A stretch of DNA of 25,110 nucleotides, taken from positions 58,014 through 83,123 of the forward strand of contig MLAK01000645.1 of NCBI GenBank assembly GCA_001839685.1, written 5' to 3'. Positions 1 through 7,369 of the stretch are shown here, in pieces. A program made the position numbers and the translations under genes. Each line of letters starts with the position of its first letter. The stretch's first letter is position 1. The notes beneath the pieces were generated by a model. That model saw nothing but the letters and a program-made list of their open reading frames with translations, was not told where the DNA came from and searched no databases. This DNA comes from Tritrichomonas foetus. Its lineage: Eukaryota; Parabasalia; Tritrichomonadida; Tritrichomonadidae.

Positions 1-189
1 CAGCAACAGCCAATTCAACAACAACAACAAACTCAACAACAGCCAACTCAACAACAACAGCAAATTCAACAACAACAAATTCAACAACAACAGCAAACTC
101 AACAACAACAGCAAACTCAACAACAACAGCAAACTCAACAACAACAACTAATTCAACAACAGCAACAACCAATTCAACAACAACAACAA
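1..189 (+). repeat. CAA/CAG poly-glutamine tract
   Basis: Imperfect CAA/CAG trinucleotide repeat in frame with the first gene. Runs of four or five Gln codons are separated by ACT, ATT, CCA or CTA codons, giving a loose 15-21 bp period. CAA predominates, with CAG often last in a run. The left edge is beyond the window. Such tracts are prone to length change. Confidence 0.9.
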
Positions 190-972
190 ACTTTATCACT
201 TCAGACTGCAAGGCGCACTCGATACTCACTTGATGAATTGGAAAAAATTGCATTTAAAGCACCTGATAGTCTGCCTCATCCTTCAAAAAGTCCAACCCAA
301 TCCATATCTCCGCAAACAATGACAATTGATATCGATAAAATCACACCAGTACCTACAAGAACACCAAGGCCAACTAAAACACAACCTCCGACAGAGTCTG
401 CAACCAGATCACCATTCTATTTTCCATCACCATCTCAATCTATTCGACCAGAACCAACAAAATCTCTTTTTAAAGCTATGTCTTTTGATCAAATCAAAGA
501 ATTTGTTCATTTAGAAACAAAAAGTATCCAGACAAAAGAAAAGAAAATCAATCCAACAAGTTTAAAGCCTCAAATGACTCAATCCAATGTTTTTACTCCA
601 ACTAATATTTTTACACCATCAGATGTATTTTCACCTTCTCAAACTTTTATCCCTTCAAGCTCTTTCACCCCTTCAAATTCATTCACCCCTTCAAATTCAT
701 TTACTCCTTCAAATTCATTTACTCCTTCAAATTCGTTCACTCCTTCAGATTCATTCACCCCTTCAAATTTGTTCACCCCTTCAAATTTATTCACCTCTTC
801 AAATTCATTTACCTCCTCAAATACTTTTTCATCAAATGAGCCAGAGAAAATTACAAAAGATGATGATATGTATCTCAATTTAAGTTCACAGCCAAATTTA
901 CAATATCTAACTCCAATCAAACCACCTCCTAAAAAAACAATTCATCCAATGAAAGGAAGAAAGATCCATTGA
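1..972 (+). CDS. Poly-Gln protein with FTPSN hexapeptide array, 3' part of gene (5' end outside window)
   Basis: The frame is open from base 1 to the TGA at 970-972, giving 323 visible residues. There is no in-frame ATG before codon 107, and codon 80 is TTG, so the true start lies left of the window. Codons 1-63 are almost pure Gln broken by single Thr, Pro, Ile or Leu. Residues 71-84 form a basic-then-acidic segment with Tyr75, Leu80 and Glu81 spaced as in eIF4E-binding peptides. A Pro/Ser/Thr-rich linker follows, then about 13 tandem hexapeptides (FTPSNS type, residues 198-279) and a basic C-terminus. No folded domain is recognised. The composition (Q-rich, disordered, many Thr-Pro sites) suggests a scaffold or RNP-granule protein. 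A role in translational control is inferred only from the short motif. The reading frame is secure; the function is not. Confidence 0.75.
   Translation, partial: QQQPIQQQQQTQQQPTQQQQQIQQQQIQQQQQTQQQQQTQQQQQTQQQQLIQQQQQPIQQQQQTLSLQTARRTRYSLDELEKIAFKAPDSLPHPSKSPTQSISPQTMTIDIDKITPVPTRTPRPTKTQPPTESATRSPFYFPSPSQSIRPEPTKSLFKAMSFDQIKEFVHLETKSIQTKEKKINPTSLKPQMTQSNVFTPTNIFTPSDVFSPSQTFIPSSSFTPSNSFTPSNSFTPSNSFTPSNSFTPSDSFTPSNLFTPSNLFTSSNSFTSSNTFSSNEPEKITKDDDMYLNLSSQPNLQYLTPIKPPPKKTIHPMKGRKIH
592..837 (+). repeat. 18-bp coding minisatellite (FTPSN hexapeptides)
   Basis: About 13 in-frame 18-bp units encode Phe-Thr-Pro-Ser-Asn-Ser and variants. The central four to seven units are nearly identical. Outer units diverge (FTPTNI, FTPSDV, FSPSQT and FIPSSS on the left; FTSSNS and FTSSNT on the right). 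This pattern fits expansion from the middle by slippage or unequal exchange. Most units carry a Thr-Pro or Ser-Pro dipeptide, a potential site for proline-directed kinases. Confidence 0.9.
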
Positions 973-2835
973 AATCAATGATATTATAATAATCATGATC
1001 ATATCAAATTTTCTAGAACATCTAGCTTTTATATGTAGTTCTTGTTAAATCTTATAGCATGAGAAGTGGTCATAAGATGACTTGAATAAATGTCATCAAA
1101 CAGAAAGAATTTTTACATGGTAAACGCACAACTACAAAAGATATCAATAAAAATGGATACTCCTAAGAATTTGTTAATTAGTAGCATCTAAAGAAGAAAA
1201 ACTTCATCATAATAGTCAAATGCAAACCTCCATGAGTTTTATGGAAAATTGAATCTTAAATGATCGATTTTTTCAGGAAATTATGTTTCAGATAAATAAA
1301 ATTAGAATTGGATAAATTATTACTCTAATTAATTTTTATTTCATGTATAAAATTTGTATTTAACCTTGAGGTTATAAATTCAGACCTCTTGTTTAGCTCT
1401 TCAAGGAGAAAAGTTAATATGATTGGTCAAATCTGAAACAAAAAGAGACATTGAAATAGCAAGGAAAAGTTAAACATATATTGGAAAAGTAAATATGAAT
1501 ATTAATTACATAAAATCTTCATTTTTATATGATTTATGCAACATTATGCCTCTCTTTGATACTTATTCACATATGTATATGAATATACAAATGGAGCACA
1601 TTTATTAAAGTGACTATATGCTTGTTTAGATTTAGTGAATTCATTATTGTAGCATTTGATTCTAGAATGTTGAGTCTGTTGATCAAATCGGTACCAACAA
1701 AGCAGTATCAAACTCATAGGATAAACTGTTGATAACTAAATTTGATCACATGATAGAAATGATTAACACCAATCAAAATCATCATCACAGATAAATCAGA
1801 TAAACAGGAAAGTTCAATGCTAATAGACTCCTTTTTTCGCAATAAGTATCAAAAATCCGAGACAAAATGAATCATTAAATATCTCGAATTATGACAAAAT
1901 TTCAATATGGAATTGATAAACGACAGATTTGATTTCTGCTGCATGCACAGAGATATAAAAGTGATATTAGGACCCATAACTGTATGTACCTATAGCTAAT
2001 AAACCAAATAGAAACCTTTATCATTCTCATTCTGCTTTTGACACACAATACTAATATTTGATGTAAGACTAGGATTCAAATTTAGACTTCAATATGATGA
2101 ATATAATATTTACGCTATACTATAAATAAGATAAAGTTACGTTACAAAGCTATTCTCATCGATTATAAACATTCAAAATTTTTTTTCATGAAATATCACA
2201 AAAGAAGTTGCAGTATGAATTATGAAACATCAACTTTTTTATTTCTTATTTAAGAATGCGATGAAAGTATAATCACGTCGCACATTAACTAACCTTTTAT
2301 AAAAATAAATTAACGCTTTTTCAATGCTAACGTATTTTTTCCAAAAAATGTTTTTGAAAGAAATTGATCATTTATAATTATTTATATAAATATTTTGCAA
2401 TCAGAAATTTCAAGATAATTCAAATTTGAGAAGAATTTGAAATTGGATGATATCTGTCTCCAAGTAGTCGTTAGTTCTTAGATAGAGTGAAATATTATAT
2501 TTTAGTAATTTTTTAAATTTATCTCAAGTCAGCAGATTATCATTTTTTCAATTAATTGAAAAATAATTGATTTAGACACTTTTATTTCAATTATCAATTA
2601 CTTTTTCAGATAATTTATAGAATTCATTTTATCAAAGCATGGTTATTAAGTATTGCCATCATAGAAAAAGTTCGTTATTAATTATGCAATTGTGAGAAAA
2701 AGCCGCCAAGAGATTTTTTTTTTTGTCTATAAATCATTGAATTTTTTCGATAACATTCAATATCATTGATTCAATCTCATCAAAATTGATTTTTTCCATC
2801 AAATTTTTTCCTTCAGAGTTTCTTTATTTTAAATC
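973..2835. other. Long intergenic region, no gene seen
   Basis: About 1.86 kb of AT-rich sequence. I find no open frame of 60 codons on either strand before 2824, no tRNA-like cloverleaf and no clear terminal inverted repeats. It must contain the 3' end of the Gln-rich gene and the promoter of the phosphatase gene. A TCATT Initiator-like match lies at 2763-2767, about 70 bases before the phosphatase ATG, which is farther than is usual for trichomonads. Confidence 0.6.
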
Positions 2836-3990
2836 ATGATCGACGACATTTTTCAAGAGCTTCTCGACATCAAAGGAAAAAGCGATGGTGTACACGCCGA
2901 CCTGTCCGACTGTGAAATCTTTCGATTGTGCCAGGAAGTCCGCCCGATCATTACAGAAGAGCCAACGCTTCTCCAGCTCGACGGGCCACTCTACATAATC
3001 GGAGACCTCCATGGACAATTCCAAGATTTGCTTCAGATATTCGACCGCCTCGGATTTCCATCGGAAGATCATCCAAAAGAAAAATTCGATGACCGAAAAG
3101 ACAACAATTCATCAACAGGCAACCTAAACGAAATTGCTACCGAAGAAGAGTCCAATGAGAATGAAACGAGTAGTTACGAGACAACAGCAAGCGAAGAAGA
3201 CGCAAATTCGATGCCATCAGAAAATCCTCCAATACAGATCAAATTCCATCAAGTTTCGTCAAAAAGTGAAAAGAAACATAAGAGAATCTCCAAATATTTA
3301 TTTTTAGGTGATTATGTTGATCGCGGTAAAAATTCGATTGAAACGATTTCGCTTCTATTCTGTCTCAAGATCAAGTTTCCGAATCAAGTATTTCTTTTGC
3401 GCGGTAATCACGAAATTTCTTACGTTAATGAGAAATATGGATTTCTTGACGAATGTTCAGACCTTTTTTCAATCGATGTATGGAGATCGATCAACGCAGT
3501 ATTCAACTATCTTCCTCTGGCGGCTGTTGTCAACGATCGGATTTTTTGCGTCCATGGCGGAATTACACCTAATTTGGCCAAATTAGATGACATCAAAAAT
3601 ATTGAGCGACCGTTAAGTTTTGTAAATGATTGTAAAGAGGAAGATCTTTTATGGAGTGATCCTACAATTAAACTATCAAAGTATCAAGAAAGTGAGCGTG
3701 GATTAGGATACTTATTTGGGAAATCGGCAGCAACGAAATTTTTGAAATCTAATAAATTAAAAATGATTATTCGATCTCATGAAATGGTTGATGATGGTTA
3801 TGAATACCCTTTTGCACCAAGAAAACGTGTTCTCACTGTTTTTTCTGCACCAAATTATTGTGGAACATCAGGAAATACTGGTGCCGTTGTTCGAGTGACA
3901 AAGAAACGACATATTGAATTTGAGTTTTTCAAATCGGCAATTAAGCAGATAAAATCGGCACCAATCATCAAGACACTTGATATGCCTTGA
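2836..3990 (+). CDS. PPP-family (PP1/PP2A-like) serine/threonine protein phosphatase with an insert
   Basis: A 384-residue metallophosphatase that removes phosphate from Ser/Thr of proteins. The PPP signature motifs are present in order: GDLHG (56-60), GDYVDRG (158-164), RGNHE (189-193), VHGG (239-242), LLWSDP (271-276), RSHE (313-316) and SAPNYCG (337-343). Metal and catalytic residues (Asp57, His59, Asp159, Asn191, His192, His240, His315) all look intact, so activity is expected. The Cys of SAPNYC, which binds microcystin in PP1/PP2A, is present. The segment between GDLHG and GDYVDRG is unusual. PP1 passes almost directly from the Gly-Phe-Pro turn to the YLFLGDY strand, but here residues 79-152 are an acidic, Ser/Asn/Glu-rich insertion. 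The ATG at 2836 is the only start that keeps the N-terminal helix. The closest subfamily (PP1 versus PP2A/PP4/PP6) is unclear because the protein is divergent throughout. Confidence 0.93.
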   Translation: MIDDIFQELLDIKGKSDGVHADLSDCEIFRLCQEVRPIITEEPTLLQLDGPLYIIGDLHGQFQDLLQIFDRLGFPSEDHPKEKFDDRKDNNSSTGNLNEIATEEESNENETSSYETTASEEDANSMPSENPPIQIKFHQVSSKSEKKHKRISKYLFLGDYVDRGKNSIETISLLFCLKIKFPNQVFLLRGNHEISYVNEKYGFLDECSDLFSIDVWRSINAVFNYLPLAAVVNDRIFCVHGGITPNLAKLDDIKNIERPLSFVNDCKEEDLLWSDPTIKLSKYQESERGLGYLFGKSAATKFLKSNKLKMIIRSHEMVDDGYEYPFAPRKRVLTVFSAPNYCGTSGNTGAVVRVTKKRHIEFEFFKSAIKQIKSAPIIKTLDMP

Positions 3991-4585
3991 TGAAGATTAA
4001 GTTTGATTTCTGAGAATTTTTTTTTAATTAATGCAATTTTGTTTTTGTTGTATAATAATAAATTTCTGTGAAAAATGATTTAATATTCTAGTTTTTCATG
4101 ATTATAGGTATATCAAATAATAATTTGCGCGTATGCACGGGGTTTGAACAAAATCAGAATATCTTTTATATTGGAGATATTCCTCATCATAAGTGTGCAC
4201 GAAGTTAAACAATTTTAGTAGAATTGAAATTGTCAAACTAGTTCTTGCGATTTCCTCATAGGAAAAGCTTATTCCTGGAGGAATCATTATGCCCATGGTT
4301 TTCGTTTCCCAAAATAATTACATAAGCATATATCAATTTGATATTCACATAATAATTCACATTTATTTGTAAATGATCAAATCAATAATCAGCAAAATTG
4401 TGCTTGTTTGTAAAGCTATACAGATGAATGATAGATTTGTGATGTGCGTATAAAGAATGACACTTTCCTATTTTGATAATAGTTTAATTGATTTGATTTT
4501 GATTTGGAATGATCGAATTGTACATTTTCACATAAACATAAAATTCTATTGATATATTGATACTAATTATCATATACTTATTCCT

Positions 4586-4600
4586 CTGCACTACGACCAG
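4586..4600 (+). repeat. Diverged direct repeat, left copy
   Basis: ctgcactacgaccag here resembles ctgcactacggccaa at 5860-5874. Weaker similarity continues about 25 bases to the right in both copies. The two copies bracket the Sel1-repeat gene in the same orientation. They could be remnants of a dispersed repeat or of a local duplication. Confidence 0.4.
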
Positions 4601-4760
4601 ATTTGTAAAAACTTCGACAAAAATTTGATATTTAATAATAATTCGATTTTCTTATTCATAGGATCTCAATGTAGTAATTCATTTTCTTTTGAATATGTCA
4701 TAACCCAAAATGATTGATACACTATATTAAAACCTTTTCAAAGTCTCTGTATGTGAAATA

Positions 4761-4775
4761 GTGGAGGCACTCTCT
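4761..4775 (+). repeat. Short inverted repeat partner of 5079-5093
   Basis: gtggaggcactctct matches the reverse complement of 5079-5093 at 14 of 15 positions. The right partner sits just inside the predicted start of the Sel1 gene. Related strings occur at 5911-5923 (gtagaggcgcctc) and 5979-5989. Confidence 0.45.
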
Positions 4776-5069
4776 CTTTCAGTTTAAAATTTAAATTTAA
4801 AAAAGTTGATTAAATATCCACATCATGACATGAGTAAAACGGTTTTGAGTCATTTTCAAACTAGATTTAATAAATAATGATCAATATTTTTCCTTTTTCT
4901 AATATTGAAATTCAAGATATTAACATTTTATTATTTACAATTAAAAAAAAATAAGAAAGAATATCCCTCGTTAAATATCATTTTTCATATTCTATTTTCT
5001 CATGCTTTTTTAATTCAAAATGGTTTTTAAATTAATTCTTATGAAGGATTTTGTCAAAACTCAAGTAGA

Positions 5070-5756
5070 ATGATAGTTAGAGAGTGCCTCTACTTTGAAT
5101 GTGAAGATATCGTTTTTATCAAAAAGTTCATAAAATTGTATATCTACCAGCCGAAACCTCCTAGAAAGAAAGTAGAGCTACAGTTAGCGCCTCCTTCGCT
5201 TCCTTACCAACTCACAGATACAGACGAAATCAATAAAGCTCGTCCACAGCAATCTGCCGATGCTCCAATGCCGAAAATGAGAAATCAGCTGACTTTTTTA
5301 ACGCCGCAAGAAATCTATCAAATCGGGAAAAGTTTCTATCGCGATCTACACTCAATCGAAGACCTCGAGCAGGCATTCATATATTTCAAAACGGCCGCAG
5401 AAATGGGCTATCCTCCCGCACAGAACAAGTACGCATATTGTATAGATCAAGTGCTCAACCCGGAATCGTCGAAATCCGAAATTTTCCGGCATTTCGATAT
5501 CGACACTCGCGAAAATAATTTGAAGGAAATGATAAAATTCTACACCTTGGCAGCCGACCAAAATCACAAACGTGCGCTCAACAATCTGGCAGTGTGCTAC
5601 ATTCAGGGAAGTGGGGTGGCCCCGGACCCAGAAAAAGCTTTGAGCTTATTGAAGAGATCGAAAGACTTGGGCGACAGGCTTGGGACAAGAAACTATGAAT
5701 CGTTCACAAGGAATTATAAATCACCAAAGAAAAATTTAGAAGTGAAGTATGGCTGA
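5070..5756 (+). CDS. Small Sel1-like repeat protein
   Basis: A 228-residue protein with Sel1-type (SLR, TPR-like helical) repeats. One repeat core lies at about residues 82-119 (IYQIGKSFYRD... YFKTAAEMGYPPAQNKYA). A second runs from about 150 to 205 (IKFYTLAADQNHKRALNNLAVCYIQGSGV... KALSLLKRSKDLGD). Sel1 repeats act as protein-interaction scaffolds; Hrd3/Sel1L in ER-associated degradation is the best-known example. Trichomonads carry many such genes of unknown role, so no specific job can be assigned. The first 30 residues are hydrophobic and AT-rich in coding sequence and overlap an inverted short repeat, while from about 5146 the DNA is clearly GC- and CpG-richer. The true start may therefore be an internal Met (67 or 70), or the 5' end may be a later addition. 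It is short for this family, which often has ten or more repeats. Confidence 0.75.
   Translation: MIVRECLYFECEDIVFIKKFIKLYIYQPKPPRKKVELQLAPPSLPYQLTDTDEINKARPQQSADAPMPKMRNQLTFLTPQEIYQIGKSFYRDLHSIEDLEQAFIYFKTAAEMGYPPAQNKYAYCIDQVLNPESSKSEIFRHFDIDTRENNLKEMIKFYTLAADQNHKRALNNLAVCYIQGSGVAPDPEKALSLLKRSKDLGDRLGTRNYESFTRNYKSPKKNLEVKYG
5079..5093 (-). repeat. Short inverted repeat partner of 4761-4775
   Basis: agagagtgcctctac is the reverse complement, with one mismatch, of 4761-4775. It falls in codons 4-8 of the predicted Sel1 gene. Confidence 0.45.
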
Positions 5757-5859
5757 AACCAAAGAATTCTACCTTTCGTTAATTTTTTGAAAAGTCCGCG
5801 GAAATTTGAACATAAAAATTGATTTGAGCTCATGAACTTAATTAACTCTCTTTATACAG

Positions 5860-5874
5860 CTGCACTACGGCCAA
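5860..5874 (+). repeat. Diverged direct repeat, right copy
   Basis: ctgcactacggccaa resembles 4586-4600 in the same orientation, about 1.27 kb to the left. The 10-base core ctgcactacg is identical, and weaker matching continues to about 5900. Confidence 0.4.
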
Positions 5875-5980
5875 ACCTGAAAAAGATTTCGGCCAAGTGT
5901 GGTCAATTCTGTAGAGGCGCCTCGAGTGGAAATGAAGAAGAAAAGAAAAAAAAGTTCATTCGAGAAATGAAGATAAAAGT

Positions 5981-6048
5981 AGGCATCTCCATTTCTACCA
6001 AGTTGTTATAAAATGCTGACCTATCTAAGAGATAGTTCAGAGATGCCT
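5981..6048. repeat. Nested inverted repeat (potential stem-loop)
   Basis: aggcatctc at 5981-5989 pairs perfectly with gagatgcct at 6040-6048. Inside lies a second perfect hairpin, ctatct/agatag, at 6021-6035 with a three-base loop. It could be a transcript structure in the 3' flank of the Sel1 gene or an eroded short repeat element. The outer string also resembles gtagaggc-type repeats nearby. Confidence 0.5.
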
Positions 6049-6088
6049 TTTAAGTAATGTGAAATCTGTAATTATAAAAAAATCACTT

Positions 6089-6248
6089 GAAAATCTAAAA
6101 ATGAGACAATCTAAAAATAAGAAAATCTAAAAATGAGAAAATCTAAAAATGAGAAAAATCTAAAAATAAGAAAATCTAAAAATGAGACAATCTAAAAATA
6201 AGAAAATCTAAAAATGAGACAATCTAAAAATGAGAAAATCTAAAATGA
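6089..6248 (+). repeat. 16-bp tandem repeat, ten units
   Basis: Ten head-to-tail units of about 16 bases. Two main variants occur: gaaaatctaaaaatga and gacaatctaaaaataa. Unit 5 is 17 bases, unit 10 is 15, and unit 9 mixes the two forms. The order is roughly A B A A A' A B A A/B A''. It is non-coding and lies just 3' of the convergent 6322-6822 gene. Confidence 0.95.
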
Positions 6249-6321
6249 GACAAAATTCAATGCGTGGTCGTATTTTTAAGATAATAAATAGAAAATGAAT
6301 CACAATAGTTTGGTTCAAATT

Positions 6322-6822
6322 CTATTCTTTCTGTTTTCTTTTGATGTCGCTATCGCTGTCACAGTCACTTGCATCAACGTGGTCGTTGTCGCTATCAATT
6401 CCTTCCAATTCCTCTCCATCGTCGTTATTTTTCTTATTATTTTGATTTTGATCCTGATTAAGATTTTGATCGTTTAGTCCTTGCGGTCGTGGTCGTATTG
6501 GCTGTGTTTGCGGTCCTTCCCATTTTTCGATTTCCCAGGGCTCTGCGACGCCCATAAACTTGCGGAGTTTGTAATCGAATTTTGAAAACCAATTGCTCAT
6601 CGCGTAGGAAACTTTGCTCTCGCTCACATTGTAAGCGATCTCCTCGAGCTTTTTACCGGCTTGAACGAAAGTTTCTTGGGTTTCTGGCGAAATAAGAGAT
6701 TCTAATTTTTTCGTGAGTGGGACAGGTTCCTCTGCTGGTGGCTGAATTGGTTCTTCGACTTTTTGTTCGTTTTCTTGTGCATCTTCATCAAGGTTGGCGA
6801 GTTCTTGTGCGTGATCGCTCAT
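6322..6822 (-). CDS. Acidic low-complexity hypothetical protein
   Basis: A 166-residue protein starting at the ATG at 6822 and ending in TAG. Residues 1-35 are acidic and Pro/Glu-rich. A more ordered, possibly amphipathic segment (about 36-105) contains LESLISPETQETFVQAGKKL and then KVSYAMSNWFSKFDYKLRKF followed by a Trp-rich EPWEIEKWEGP motif. The C-terminus is Asn/Gln-rich and then an Asp/Ser-rich acidic tract with a final basic KRKQKE. I recognise no family. The coding GC is higher than in flanking DNA, and the frame is free of stops through complex sequence, which supports a real gene. A small nuclear or chaperone-type acidic protein is possible, but that is a guess. Confidence 0.65.
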   Translation of the reverse strand: MSDHAQELANLDEDAQENEQKVEEPIQPPAEEPVPLTKKLESLISPETQETFVQAGKKLEEIAYNVSESKVSYAMSNWFSKFDYKLRKFMGVAEPWEIEKWEGPQTQPIRPRPQGLNDQNLNQDQNQNNKKNNDDGEELEGIDSDNDHVDASDCDSDSDIKRKQKE

Positions 6823-7369
6823 TTATTCTTTTGACTTGATTTCATCACAAAATTATGTATTGCTACTTTTTATGTGCTTATATGGTCTGAAATTCTTAAG
6901 AAAGAAAAGAATTTATGTACAAACTAATTTCTATTCCACATCAATGAAAAAATCTCAATTTTGAATGACATTTGTATCAGTGATATATAATCAGTTTCTA
7001 ATCAGATTGTCTAGAGCTTATTCTTTTCATCATGAGAAAATTATAGATTTTGAGCAATATTTTTCCATATCACTTGTGTGATTCCCTCATGAGAGTTATA
7101 ACCATGATTCCGAAATGTTAATTAACATGCTGCATATTAGTTATTCATTATTAATCATTTCTCATTTTTTCATCAGCCTGTTATCAGACAATTTCGAATC
7201 AAAATTGAAAATTCCACAAAATTGTAGGTCAATTGTTAGAAGTTACTTTTAATTATAGAAAATTCATGAAATATTTTGTTTTTTAAAAACACCTATCTCA
7301 CTAAATTCATATGATTTTCTAAAGAAGCATATGAACTGTACTTTCTGTCATGTAGCATCCCAATTCATT
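6823..7369. other. Intergenic region, nothing recognised
   Basis: About 550 bases of AT-rich DNA between the starts of the acidic gene and the 3' remains of the Sel1 pseudogene. No open frame, RNA gene or repeat was seen. It should contain the promoter of the 6322-6822 gene, but I see no TCAYW match close to its ATG on that strand. Confidence 0.4.

Larger units (their letters stand above)
3991..5069. other. Intergenic region with diverged repeat fragments
   Basis: AT-rich, with no convincing gene. Right after the phosphatase stop there is a T-run, and a TAAA lies near 4060, plausible as a 3'-end signal. Two short sequences have relatives near 5.9 kb and 5.1 kb: 4586-4600 (ctgcactacgaccag) and 4761-4775 (gtggaggcactctct). 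Confidence 0.5.
5757..6088. other. Intergenic region after the Sel1 gene, with repeat relics and a hairpin
   Basis: About 330 bases without a gene. It holds the right copy of the ctgcactacg repeat (5860-5874), a gtagaggcgcctc string (5911-5923) and a nested inverted repeat at 5981-6048. No open frame of note. Confidence 0.5.

Noticed and set aside
326..883. Plus-strand frames at 326-514 and 587-883
   Set aside because: Both overlap the Gln/FTPSN gene in another frame and only mirror its repeat composition.
639..920. Minus-strand 93-codon frame rich in FEGVNE repeats
   Set aside because: It is the antisense shadow of the FTPSN minisatellite; any 18-bp repeat without stops gives such a frame.
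4102..4296. 64-codon minus-strand frame starting with ATG
   Set aside because: The amino-acid mix is plausible, but there is no recognisable motif, no neighbouring signal and the length is within chance for this DNA. It could be a gene fragment, but nothing supports it.
6089..6248. CRISPR array
   Set aside because: The 16-bp units are contiguous with no unique spacers, and the genome is eukaryotic.
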